A stretch of 44,875 bases of DNA from Gemmatimonadota bacterium (lineage in GTDB: Bacteria; Orphanbacterota; Orphanbacteria; Orphanbacterales; Orphanbacteraceae): positions 1 to 44,875 of the forward strand of contig JABDJQ010000273.1 of assembly GCA_013002425.1 (NCBI GenBank), read 5' to 3'. Position numbers and translations under genes: made by a program. Under the pieces are notes generated by a model, which was given only the letters and a program-made list of their open reading frames with translations, did no database searches and was not told where the DNA came from. This document shows, piece by piece, positions 24,602 through 32,157 of this stretch. The stretch's first letter is position 1. Each line of letters opens with the position of its first letter.

Positions 24602-25867
24602 CTATGATTTCGACGCTTCTGATGCACGCAGGGGAATCTGTCTGAAGTCGCCCCCCGTGGGATCCTGGAACACGCGAAGGCCGAATTCGGGAATCACCGC
24701 GAGAATGTGATCGAAGATGTCGGCCTGAATCTGTTCGTAGTCGGCCCACGCCTGCACTTTGGAGAAGACGTAGATCTCGATCGGAATCCCCTGCGGCCCC
24801 GGAGCAAGCTGACGAACCAGAAACGTCATCTCGGGATTCACGAGCGGGTGCTTCCTGAGGTATTGCTGCAGATACGCGCGGAACGTACCGATGTTCGTCA
24901 GGCGCCGGCCGTTCACGAGCACGGCGAGATCCACTTTGATTTCGTCGTTGTACTTCTGCACTTCCGCGACTTTCGTTTCGATGTATTTCGTCAGAAACGC
25001 GAACTTTCGAAACCGGTCCACGTCCTCCGTCGTCAGAAACCGAACGGAGGTCATGTCGATGTTGATGGCGCGCTTGATCCTTCTCCCGCCCGACTCCTCC
25101 ATCCCCTTCCAGTTTCGGAACGCGTCGCTCACGAGGGCGTAAGTGGGGATCGTCGAGATCGTCTTGTCCCAGTTCTGGACCTTGACGGCCGTGAGCGTGG
25201 CGTCGGTGACCGTGCCGTCGGCGCCGTACTTCGGCATTTCGATCCAGTCGCCCACCTTTACCATGTCGTTCGCCGAAAGCTGAATGCTCGCGACGAAACC
25301 GAGAATCGTGTCTTTGAAAACGAGCAGGATCACGGCGGTCAGCGCGCCCATCCCGCTCAGGAAGACGAACGGAGAGCGGTTCATCAGAACGGCAAGCGCG
25401 AGAACGCCGAGGACGAAGAACGTCACGATCTTGGCGATCTGCACGTAGCCGCGAATCGGGCGGCTGCGTCCGGCTTCGGAACGCGTGTAGATGGCGTGGG
25501 CCGAGTCGAGGAGCCCCGAGATAACCCGGATCAGCACGAGGATCATATAAGCGACCGCAAGACGCTCGACTACCGTGACGACGTTTGCATGCTGCGCGAA
25601 TGCGACCGGCGTCGTGAAATACAGAACGAATGCCGGGGCGAGTTCGGCCAGCCGGGCGAACACCTGGTTCTCCAGAATCACGTCGTCCCATTCGACCTGG
25701 CTTCTCGCAACGACGCGCTTCAGAACCCGAAGTACGACTCGCTTCGCCACGAACCACGATATCCAGGCGAGCACCAGAATGGCGAAAGCGATGATCACAT
25801 ATGCAGCGAGCTCCGCCGTGCCGTCCTGCATGCCGCGGCCCGTCATCCAATCGCGAATCCATTCCAT
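24602..25867 (-). CDS. ybdG: Mechanosensitive ion channel, YbdG (miniconductance) type
   Basis: 421 residues, close to the 415 of Escherichia coli YbdG. About five transmembrane segments lie in the first 190 residues (YVIIAFAILVLAWISWFVA, FARLAELAPAFVLYFTTPVA, RLAVAYMILVLIRVISGLL, IVTFFVLGVLALAVLM, then the pore-lining helix FLSGMGALTAVILLVFKDTI). The MscS beta-domain follows: IQLSANDMVKVGDWIEMPKY, GTVTDATLTAVKVQNWDKTI, IPTYALVSDAFRNW. YbdG-type channels are longer than MscS and open on hypo-osmotic shock. The ATG at 25867 is preceded by AAGGA. It reads alone, upstream of and in the same direction as the OMP operon. Confidence 0.92.
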   Translation of the reverse strand: MEWIRDWMTGRGMQDGTAELAAYVIIAFAILVLAWISWFVAKRVVLRVLKRVVARSQVEWDDVILENQVFARLAELAPAFVLYFTTPVAFAQHANVVTVVERLAVAYMILVLIRVISGLLDSAHAIYTRSEAGRSRPIRGYVQIAKIVTFFVLGVLALAVLMNRSPFVFLSGMGALTAVILLVFKDTILGFVASIQLSANDMVKVGDWIEMPKYGADGTVTDATLTAVKVQNWDKTISTIPTYALVSDAFRNWKGMEESGGRRIKRAINIDMTSVRFLTTEDVDRFRKFAFLTKYIETKVAEVQKYNDEIKVDLAVLVNGRRLTNIGTFRAYLQQYLRKHPLVNPEMTFLVRQLAPGPQGIPIEIYVFSKVQAWADYEQIQADIFDHILAVIPEFGLRVFQDPTGGDFRQIPLRASEASKS

Positions 25868-25939
25868 TCGACCATCCTTCGTTCATTCGAGTAACACATG
25901 GCCAGGCGATCCTGTGCAGAGCATACCAAGAGCTGCGCG

Positions 25940-27559
25940 TTAAGGGCGGATCCCCCTGCGCCGGTACGTTCGCAGGATCCATGCGCGCCGGAGCCGGCGC
26001 ACGAGTCGCGCGTGCGGAGGGTCGTGCCCGCCCGGTCCCGGCCCGAGCCAGGGACGAAGCGCGGCTGCGTGCTTCGTGTAGATGTAGCGGTCTCGTTCGG
26101 ACGAGGGATCGTCATGCATCGCGCCGCGCAGCATGGAACCCGGTCGTACACGATATTCGAAGAGCACGTCGGGCAGATGGTGAAACTTCCAGCCCTTGAT
26201 CATTGCGTGGATCCAGAATTCCCAGTCCTCGAGAGCGTCCAGATTCGTGTCGTAGCCGTTGCAGTCGTTCCAGACTTCCCGTCTGAACAGCGCGCACGCG
26301 TCGACGCGATTGCAGTAGCACATGTGGGGAAAGCGGGGTGAGGGCGGAAAGACGAGGTGGTTGCGTCCCCCGAACACGCGCCGGCTGGAGTACACGACGC
26401 CGGTTGCGGGCGTTCGGTCCAGCACGGCCGTCCCCTGCTGCACGTACCCGGGGAGCAGCCGGTTGTCGGCGTCGAGCGGAAGGATGTATCGGCCGGCGGC
26501 GGCTTCGATGCCGACGTTCCGCGCGCCGGCGACGCCCCCGTTCTCCTTGTCGATGACGTGGTAGCCCAGGCTCTTCAGCGCTGCCATCACGGCGAGCGTG
26601 CGCGGCTCGGTCGACCCGTCGTTCACGATGATGAGCTCGGTGGTTTCCGCCGGGACGCTTCGCTCCACGCTGGCGACGGCCTCGAGCAGAAGCTCGCCGT
26701 GATTGAAGCAGGGAATGATGACCGACGTACTCACGCTGCCCGTGCGTTCTGGGCGCCGCAGCAACTGCAAAGCCGGGGGTTCCCCCGCGTTCCAGAACGG
26801 CGCCGACGAGAGATCGGCGCGGTCGTCGAGCTCTTTCAGCAGTTGAATCGATGCGGGTGAGGCGGCGGCGAGCAGCGTGACCAGCGGGTCGATCCTCGCG
26901 TCGGTCGAGACGAAACGTTCGCGGTCGTAAATGCGGGCGAACGCGCGCTGCCTGATATCGACGTCGAAGCGTTCGTGCATGAGTTCACGAAACCCATCGG
27001 AGCGATGCATCATGGCGTTTGCACTGACGAGAAGGCAGCGATCCGGGTTCGCCCTCGCGAAAGCGACAATGCGTTCATTATAGAAGCGCCAGATCCTGTG
27101 CGCGTACCCCGCGTTCCGGAGAAAGACAGAGGAGCCGAGCCGCTGCATCGAATCGGCGACTTCCCACGGGAATCTGTATACGAGCAGAAAGCGGGAGCCG
27201 GGGATGATCTCTTTCCAGAAATCGAGAAACAGCGTAGTGCGCGGATCCTTCCATCCCCAGTGGCCGCCCGGCGTGCGCGTATGAGCTCGGGCGAACGCCT
27301 GATTCTTGAACGGATCGGCGCGCGTCACGTCGAACGCTTCGTCTTCCGTCCAGCCCCAGTCGAGCCAGCCGGGCTTGTCCGCGGGCACGCAGTTCTTCAG
27401 GAGCATGCGATGGAACTCGACGAAGCCGACGTCTTCCTGGTGATCGCCCTGGCGGCTGCTCGGGCCCATGGCAACGCCACCGCTTCGCAGCAGTTTCGCC
27501 ACGAGTGTGGTTCCGGACCGGTGCATGCCGGCTACGATGATCGGAGGCGACTGCGCCAT
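25940..27559 (-). CDS. Fusion protein: N-terminal sulfotransferase and C-terminal GT2 glycosyltransferase
   Basis: 539 residues from the ATG at 27559, 13 nt after the flippase stop. The first 220 residues are a sulfotransferase: PIIVAGMHRSGTTLVAKLLR (5'-phosphosulfate loop) and VYRFPWEVADSMQRLGSS (3'-phosphate region), with GGHWGWKDPRTTLF between them. A linker leads to a GT-A family 2 domain from about residue 272: TSVIIPCFNHGELLLEAVAS, LIIVNDGSTEPRT, GGVAGARNVGIEAAAGRYIL, PLDADNRLLPGY (D-x-D metal site) and DALEDWEFWIHAM (the acceptor-side E/D-W region). One polypeptide would transfer both a sugar and sulfate, presumably to the same surface glycan. It is the last gene of the glycan operon. 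Two separate genes are ruled out because the frame is uninterrupted. Confidence 0.88.
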   Translation of the reverse strand: MAQSPPIIVAGMHRSGTTLVAKLLRSGGVAMGPSSRQGDHQEDVGFVEFHRMLLKNCVPADKPGWLDWGWTEDEAFDVTRADPFKNQAFARAHTRTPGGHWGWKDPRTTLFLDFWKEIIPGSRFLLVYRFPWEVADSMQRLGSSVFLRNAGYAHRIWRFYNERIVAFARANPDRCLLVSANAMMHRSDGFRELMHERFDVDIRQRAFARIYDRERFVSTDARIDPLVTLLAAASPASIQLLKELDDRADLSSAPFWNAGEPPALQLLRRPERTGSVSTSVIIPCFNHGELLLEAVASVERSVPAETTELIIVNDGSTEPRTLAVMAALKSLGYHVIDKENGGVAGARNVGIEAAAGRYILPLDADNRLLPGYVQQGTAVLDRTPATGVVYSSRRVFGGRNHLVFPPSPRFPHMCYCNRVDACALFRREVWNDCNGYDTNLDALEDWEFWIHAMIKGWKFHHLPDVLFEYRVRPGSMLRGAMHDDPSSERDRYIYTKHAAALRPWLGPGPGGHDPPHARLVRRLRRAWILRTYRRRGIRP

Positions 27560-27572
27560 CGGAGAGAGCCTT

Positions 27573-29072
27573 TCAGTTCGGGGCGGGGCGCCGGATGCGT
27601 CCGGCCAGGCCGAAGAAGAACTTCGCACGTTCGCGCCCGCCCGGCAACCCGATCCAGATCAGAAGATACACGAACAGAAAGAGAGCCGCGTGAACCGCGA
27701 CGGCGAGAATCGTGTTGTCGATCGTGCGCATTGCGAGAAAGACGCGCACGGCTGCCGCCGCGGCAATCGAGCCGGTGACGGGCGCGAAGAACGATTTCAC
27801 GAGATCCATCGTACGGATCGGAGAGCCGTGAAAGCAGTAGAGCGCGCCCGGTACGGCGAGCAGAATCGCAACGGAAGACCATGCGGCCGCGATACCGTTC
27901 ACGCCCCATCTCATCCCGACCACGAAAGCCGTGATCGTGACGATCATCTCGAAAACCGACCACCGGAACTGCCGGTCGGCGCGCCCGAGAGAAATGTAGC
28001 ACCACTGGAAACCGGCGTGCACGACCGCGGCGAACGCGACCGGCGCCAGCAGCCGGAAGATCGGAATCGCGGGAAGCCACTGGTCGCCCAGAATCAGCAG
28101 CACGACCGAGCGCGTATCGGCGAACAGAAACGCGGCCAGCGGGAGCGCAATGGAAGCGAGGATCTCCTGGCCCTTGCCGAACCAGGCGCGAAACCGCTCC
28201 GGTTCGGATCGCAGCCTGCTCAACACCGGAACGGCCACTCGCGATACGGGGCCGGAAATCAGGTGCGCCGGCGCGTAGAGCCAGCCTCGCGCGCGGCCGT
28301 AAAAGCCGAGGATCTCGGCGCCGAAAGCGCGCCCCACGAGAAGCCTGTCGACGTGACGCGCCGTGTAGCGCACGAACTGCGAGAGCGTGAGATAGCCGCC
28401 GAACGCGAGCAGCGACCGGACGCGGCCGAAATGAATCGTGCGATCCGGTCTCCAGTCGCACAGGATCCAGAGAAGGCTGATGCGTGTCAGTTCGGTCCCG
28501 AAGCGCATGGCGACGAGGGCCCAGTAGCCGTGACCGCGCAGCGCGAGGACGATCCCCGTCACGACCCCGACCGCGAGCGACCCGACTTCCGCGAACGAAA
28601 GGGCGCCGAATCGCATGCGCCTGCGAAGCAACCCTTCGTGCTGCGTGCCGAACGATTCGACGAGGCCGAGAACGCCGAGCGCGATTCCGATCGCGACGAG
28701 CCGGGGCTCTCGAAAGAACGCCGCGATCGCGGGCGAAACGAGGATGACCGCGACTGCGAGAAGCGCGCCCGTAATGACGTTGACCCAGAAGAGCGTGCTG
28801 ACCTGTCCCTGATCGATCTCTTCGCTCTGTACCGTTGCGGTCGCGAGGCCGAGGTCGCGCAGGATTCCCAGGAATCCGGTGGTCGCGGTCACCATGGCCA
28901 CCATGCCGAAGTCGTGCGGCGCGAGAATGCGCGCGAGCACGATCGTCGAAACCACGGTCAGCAGAACGCGCGTGCCCTGGGCGCCGAGCGCCACCGTGCC
29001 GCCGCGCACGGAGCGGCCGATCAGGTCGTCCTGCAGATCCAGCGTCCGAAAATGGCGATCGCGATCTTTCAA
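27573..29072 (-). CDS. Polysaccharide flippase (Wzx / WzxC-like, MOP superfamily)
   Basis: 499 residues with about 14 hydrophobic segments, the usual size and shape of lipid-linked oligosaccharide flippases. The N-terminus LIGRSVRGGTVALGAQGTRV and ARILAPHDFGMVAMVTATTG are the family's conserved opening ('llaRlLgpedfGlva'). Further on are DLGLATATVQ and RHVDRLLVGRAFGAEILGFY. Flippases move undecaprenyl-linked repeat units across the inner membrane for O-antigen, capsule or exopolysaccharide. The start is a TTG at 29072 whose last bases overlap the preceding TGA stop (TTGA, 29069-29072). No better start lies inside. It joins the two glycosyltransferase-like genes upstream and the fusion enzyme downstream in one coupled operon. 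Confidence 0.9.
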   Translation of the reverse strand: MKDRDRHFRTLDLQDDLIGRSVRGGTVALGAQGTRVLLTVVSTIVLARILAPHDFGMVAMVTATTGFLGILRDLGLATATVQSEEIDQGQVSTLFWVNVITGALLAVAVILVSPAIAAFFREPRLVAIGIALGVLGLVESFGTQHEGLLRRRMRFGALSFAEVGSLAVGVVTGIVLALRGHGYWALVAMRFGTELTRISLLWILCDWRPDRTIHFGRVRSLLAFGGYLTLSQFVRYTARHVDRLLVGRAFGAEILGFYGRARGWLYAPAHLISGPVSRVAVPVLSRLRSEPERFRAWFGKGQEILASIALPLAAFLFADTRSVVLLILGDQWLPAIPIFRLLAPVAFAAVVHAGFQWCYISLGRADRQFRWSVFEMIVTITAFVVGMRWGVNGIAAAWSSVAILLAVPGALYCFHGSPIRTMDLVKSFFAPVTGSIAAAAAVRVFLAMRTIDNTILAVAVHAALFLFVYLLIWIGLPGGRERAKFFFGLAGRIRRPAPN

Positions 29073-30109
29073 TCCGGCCGCCCCGGCCGCTCGAGGGCTC
29101 GCACGCGATCGCAGAGCGCGGGGTAACGGTCGCCGAGCGCTGCCCGCATCAGCGAAAACCGGGTGTCGACTTCCGCCGAGCCCGTAGGCACCGCCTCCTC
29201 GGCGCGCTTACCCCTGCGAAGCGACTGCATCCACGCGGAAACCTGCATGACGACCCGTTTCTTGCGCGCGTAGACGCCTGCCTGGCGCCTTCCTTCGACC
29301 GTGAGCCGCCGCTTCACGTTCGTCACGAGATTGATCGCGGCCGAGCGCTCTCCACGCATGAGGAGAGCCGCCGTTCGTTTCCATTTCCGTGTCGATCCCC
29401 GCGGTGTGATATCGGCGGTATGACTGAGCCCGCCGAGATGATGCAGTTGAGCGCAGTCGCGGTTCACGATTGCGTTCCCCTGTCGCACGAGCTCGAGATG
29501 CGCGACGCGCGCCGTGCCGTATCGCGTGAAACGCCAGCCGCGTGCGGCGAATGCGTCGCGCGCTCCCCCGTCGAGCGAACGTGACATGCGATTCCGAAAG
29601 CCCGCGCCGATCGTTTTCAGTGCGGCCTGAAGCGCGCCGCGATCATAGATCGCGCAGCCCGTGCCTCCGACAGCCGTTCCATCCGCAAGAGTTCGATACG
29701 GGCCGCCGAGGAACGGTTGCGACGCGCCGCAGATCGCTTCGCGGTCTTCGATCCAGACCGGCCAGCCGGTGCAGACCGCGCCGCAGGCCGGGGGGCGGTC
29801 TTCGAGTTCTGTCAGAAAATCGCCTGAGGCCAGGATGTCCGAGTCGATGATCGCGAACGTGGACTCGTCGGAGCGCTCGAAGAGGTGATCGAGCGCGATC
29901 CCGTGTCGAACGACGCGATCGAACGGAAGGCGGTAGTACGAGAAGCGCTCCTCCGCATTCGCGGTGAGTCGCATGCGATCGGATTCCTCGGGCGAGCATC
30001 CGTTGTCGACCAGAAGAAAGCGCGCGGAGGGCGACTGCAGCAGCGAAAACGCGAACGGGAGCAGGAGTTCGGTCGTGCCTGCCGTATAGACGACGTGAAA
30101 TGTCGTCAT
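29069..30109 (-). CDS. Glycosyltransferase-like protein, paralogue 2 of a tandem pair
   Basis: 346 residues. It opens with VYTAGTTELLLPFAFSLLQS and FLLVDNGCSPEESDRM. AIIDSDILASGDFLTEL supplies a D-S-D, a GT-A-like D-x-D metal site. LADGTAVGGTGCAIYDRGAL and a C-terminal basic helical part (KRRLTVEGRR) follow. It is clearly related to the next gene upstream (30106-31182): LVDNGC, DHLFER/NHLFER, DSD-I-ASGDF, FAARGWRF/FAGRGWRF and QLHHLGG/DLHHVGG line up at the same spacing. A glycosyltransferase is inferred from the nucleotide-sugar-like fold and the operon; I cannot name the family. The ATG overlaps the upstream stop (ATGA, 30106-30109). Confidence 0.75.
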   Translation of the reverse strand: MTTFHVVYTAGTTELLLPFAFSLLQSPSARFLLVDNGCSPEESDRMRLTANAEERFSYYRLPFDRVVRHGIALDHLFERSDESTFAIIDSDILASGDFLTELEDRPPACGAVCTGWPVWIEDREAICGASQPFLGGPYRTLADGTAVGGTGCAIYDRGALQAALKTIGAGFRNRMSRSLDGGARDAFAARGWRFTRYGTARVAHLELVRQGNAIVNRDCAQLHHLGGLSHTADITPRGSTRKWKRTAALLMRGERSAAINLVTNVKRRLTVEGRRQAGVYARKKRVVMQVSAWMQSLRRGKRAEEAVPTGSAEVDTRFSLMRAALGDRYPALCDRVRALERPGRPD

Positions 30110-31182
30110 TGCGTCTGCTGGTCGCCGGGCGCGCTGCCGGCTTCGCCCGCGGTTACGGGGGAACGGGACCGATCGGGCCGGCAGTGCACCGCAAGGGCCG
30201 CCGTGAGCGCGGCGACCTGCTCGTCGACGGCACGCGACGCGAAGTCCGGAACGGGCGGAATGTCACGGTTGCTGCGTATCGCGTCGGCCGCGTCGCGCAC
30301 GTGTTCGATGACGCGCGCCCTGCGCACGTTCATCTGTCGATGCGCCGGATCGCGCCGGCTGCGCGCGATGAACAGATGGTGCCGCGACGCGTCGATCAGA
30401 CGCTGCACGCGACTTCCTTCGTTCGAACGCATGATGGCGAGCGCCCCGCCCGCAAGCGCGGCGGCTCTGTGACGCTTCCGCGCGAAGTGCTGCGCGCTGA
30501 ATCCGCCCACATGATGCAGGTCGGGGAGTACGCGATGAGCCAGGTCGTGTCCTGCGAGAAGGAGAAGCAGATTGAGAACGCGCGTCGTATCGAAGAGAAC
30601 GAACCGCCAGCCGCGGCCGGCGAACGCGTCGCGCCTCTCGCGCGGTAGTTCGTACGAATCGACGACGCCGAAGCCGCGGGGCGCGGCATCCCAGACCGAT
30701 TCGAGCGCGGCGCGGGGGTAGATCGCGAAGTAGGAATTGCCGGCGCTCGTTCCGTCTTCGAACTCCCGATGGCGCGCGCCGATCCAGGTACTCTCCTTCG
30801 AGATCACCACGTCGTTCTCGGTGGCCCACACCGGCGAACCGCTGAAAACCGACGTCCCGGCGCGCAGCAGAGGATGGAGATCGGCCATGAAGTCGCCGCT
30901 CGCGATCACGTCCGAGTCGGCCATCGCGAAGTGCTCCTCGCGAAAGCGCTCGAACAGGTGGTTCAGCGCGAGGCCGTGTTCGACAGGGGACTCCGCCGCC
31001 AGCGAGTAATACGAAATGCGATCGGATCGCTCCGCCGCTTCCCGGAGCAGGGGGGATTCGTCCGCGCCGCATCCGTTGTCGACCAGGCGGATCGTGACGC
31101 CCGACCCCTTCAGCAGCGATGTCGCAAACGGAATCAGCCGCGCGGGCGTGCGCGGAGTGAAAATGACGTTCAAGGTGATCAT
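30106..31182 (-). CDS. Glycosyltransferase-like protein, paralogue 1 of a tandem pair
   Basis: 358 residues, first gene of the glycan operon. It begins MITLNVIFTPRTPARLIPFA and carries IRLVDNGCGADESPLLREAA and FAMADSDVIASGDFMADL (D-S-D at the expected metal-site position). GTSAGNSYFAIYPRAALE, AFAGRGWRFVLFDTTRV and LPDLHHVGGFSAQHF follow. It shares all these blocks with the gene immediately downstream, so the pair arose by tandem duplication. The C-terminal 80 residues differ and are Ala/Arg-rich. The start ATG is 9 nt after an extended -10 box. The gene is divergent from the sulfotransferase gene at 31243, with 60 bp between start codons. Confidence 0.75.
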   Translation of the reverse strand: MITLNVIFTPRTPARLIPFATSLLKGSGVTIRLVDNGCGADESPLLREAAERSDRISYYSLAAESPVEHGLALNHLFERFREEHFAMADSDVIASGDFMADLHPLLRAGTSVFSGSPVWATENDVVISKESTWIGARHREFEDGTSAGNSYFAIYPRAALESVWDAAPRGFGVVDSYELPRERRDAFAGRGWRFVLFDTTRVLNLLLLLAGHDLAHRVLPDLHHVGGFSAQHFARKRHRAAALAGGALAIMRSNEGSRVQRLIDASRHHLFIARSRRDPAHRQMNVRRARVIEHVRDAADAIRSNRDIPPVPDFASRAVDEQVAALTAALAVHCRPDRSRSPVTAGEAGSAPGDQQTQ

Positions 31183-31191
31183 GGAAGCTTC

Positions 31192-31200
31192 AAGATACCA
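31192..31200 (-). promoter_or_regulatory. Extended -10 (TG-G-TATCTT) of the glycan operon
   Basis: On the minus strand TG, one base, TATCTT (31200-31192), then 9 nt to the ATG at 31182. The leader would be about 3 nt, so the operon is nearly leaderless. It lies back-to-back with the plus-strand promoter of the next gene within the same 60 bp. Confidence 0.5.
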
Positions 31201-31227
31201 TGGAAAGTTCGCAATGCCTGACGAGTT

Positions 31228-31236
31228 TGCTACAGT
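31228..31236 (+). promoter_or_regulatory. Extended -10 (TG-C-TACAGT), leaderless start
   Basis: TG at 31228-31229, one base, TACAGT at 31231-31236, then exactly 6 nt to the ATG at 31243. A partial -35 (TTCGCA at 31208-31213) is 17 bp upstream. No Shine-Dalgarno sequence is present. Confidence 0.55.
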
Positions 31237-31242
31237 GGCGCC

Positions 31243-32157
31243 ATGGCACTCCCCGACTTCATCGTAATCGGCGCGGGACGCAGCGGCACCACTTCACTTC
31301 ATCATTGTCTGAAGCAGCATCCGGATATCTTCATGTGCCCGCACAAGTCGCCCAACTACTTCGTGTCTCACGAGAAACAGCCGGCGCGGGAAAACGCCAG
31401 GGTGCGTGCGATGGCGCGACAGTGGGTGTCGGACCGGGGCGAGTACGAGAATCTGTTCGACGGCGCCCGCGGCGAGAAAGTGCGTGGCGAAGTCTCTCCG
31501 GTCTACCTGCAGGCGGAAAGCGCGCCGGCCGCGATTCACGAGGCGTGCCCCGAAGCGAAACTGATCGCGGTCCTTCGCAATCCGATCGATCGTGCGTACG
31601 CGCATTTTCTCGGACGCCGGCGCGACGGGCTCGAGCCGCGCGCGGACTTTCGCGCGGTCGTCGCCACCGAACTGTCCGCGCCGCTTCCGGACGATGTCGC
31701 GTTCGGCAGTTATCTCGGATGCGGGCGTTATCACCACTTCCTGCGCGGCTACTACGAACGCTTTCCGCACGAACGGATACGCGTTTTCCTCTTCGACGAT
31801 CTTCGGCGCGACCTTCCGGGGCTCATGAGGGAGATCTACGCGTTCCTGGACGTTGACGCGGGCTTCTCGCCGGATACGACGTACCGGCACAACCGCACCG
31901 GCGTGATCGAGAACCCGGTCGCGCGTTTCGTGTGGACGCGAACGGCGCCGATTCGCACGCTGCTCCGACCCCTGTGGCCGGAGTTCGTGCGTGACGGCGT
32001 GCATCCGCTCAAGGCCGTTTCGCTCGTAAAGCCGGAGCTCGACCCCGCGATTCGCGCGGACCTTATCGACGTGTTTCGGGAGGACGTGATTCGTCTACAG
32101 AATCTGATCGGGCGGGACCTGGCGCACTGGCTGCAGGACACTCCGGTCGCGCGTTGA
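31243..32157 (+). CDS. Sulfotransferase (heparan-sulfate-type fold)
   Basis: 304 residues. LPDFIVIGAGRSGTTSLHHC holds the 5'-phosphosulfate binding loop. GEVSPVYL (the substrate-side region typical of heparan N- and O-sulfotransferases) and KLIAVLRNPIDRAYAHFL (3'-phosphate binding, with R-N-P and the Ser-replacing residues) follow. IRVFLFDDLRRD and the C-terminal DLAHWL complete the fold. It transfers sulfate from PAPS to a hydroxyl or amine, probably on the glycan made by the divergent operon. It is paralogous to 33745-34707. Its 3' end overlaps the end of the P450 gene on the other strand by 95 bp. Leaderless promoter. Confidence 0.9.
   Translation: MALPDFIVIGAGRSGTTSLHHCLKQHPDIFMCPHKSPNYFVSHEKQPARENARVRAMARQWVSDRGEYENLFDGARGEKVRGEVSPVYLQAESAPAAIHEACPEAKLIAVLRNPIDRAYAHFLGRRRDGLEPRADFRAVVATELSAPLPDDVAFGSYLGCGRYHHFLRGYYERFPHERIRVFLFDDLRRDLPGLMREIYAFLDVDAGFSPDTTYRHNRTGVIENPVARFVWTRTAPIRTLLRPLWPEFVRDGVHPLKAVSLVKPELDPAIRADLIDVFREDVIRLQNLIGRDLAHWLQDTPVAR

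Noticed and set aside
27468..29126. 552-codon open frame on the plus strand
   Set aside because: Antisense to the flippase gene; charged, repetitive translation without hydrophobic or domain structure.
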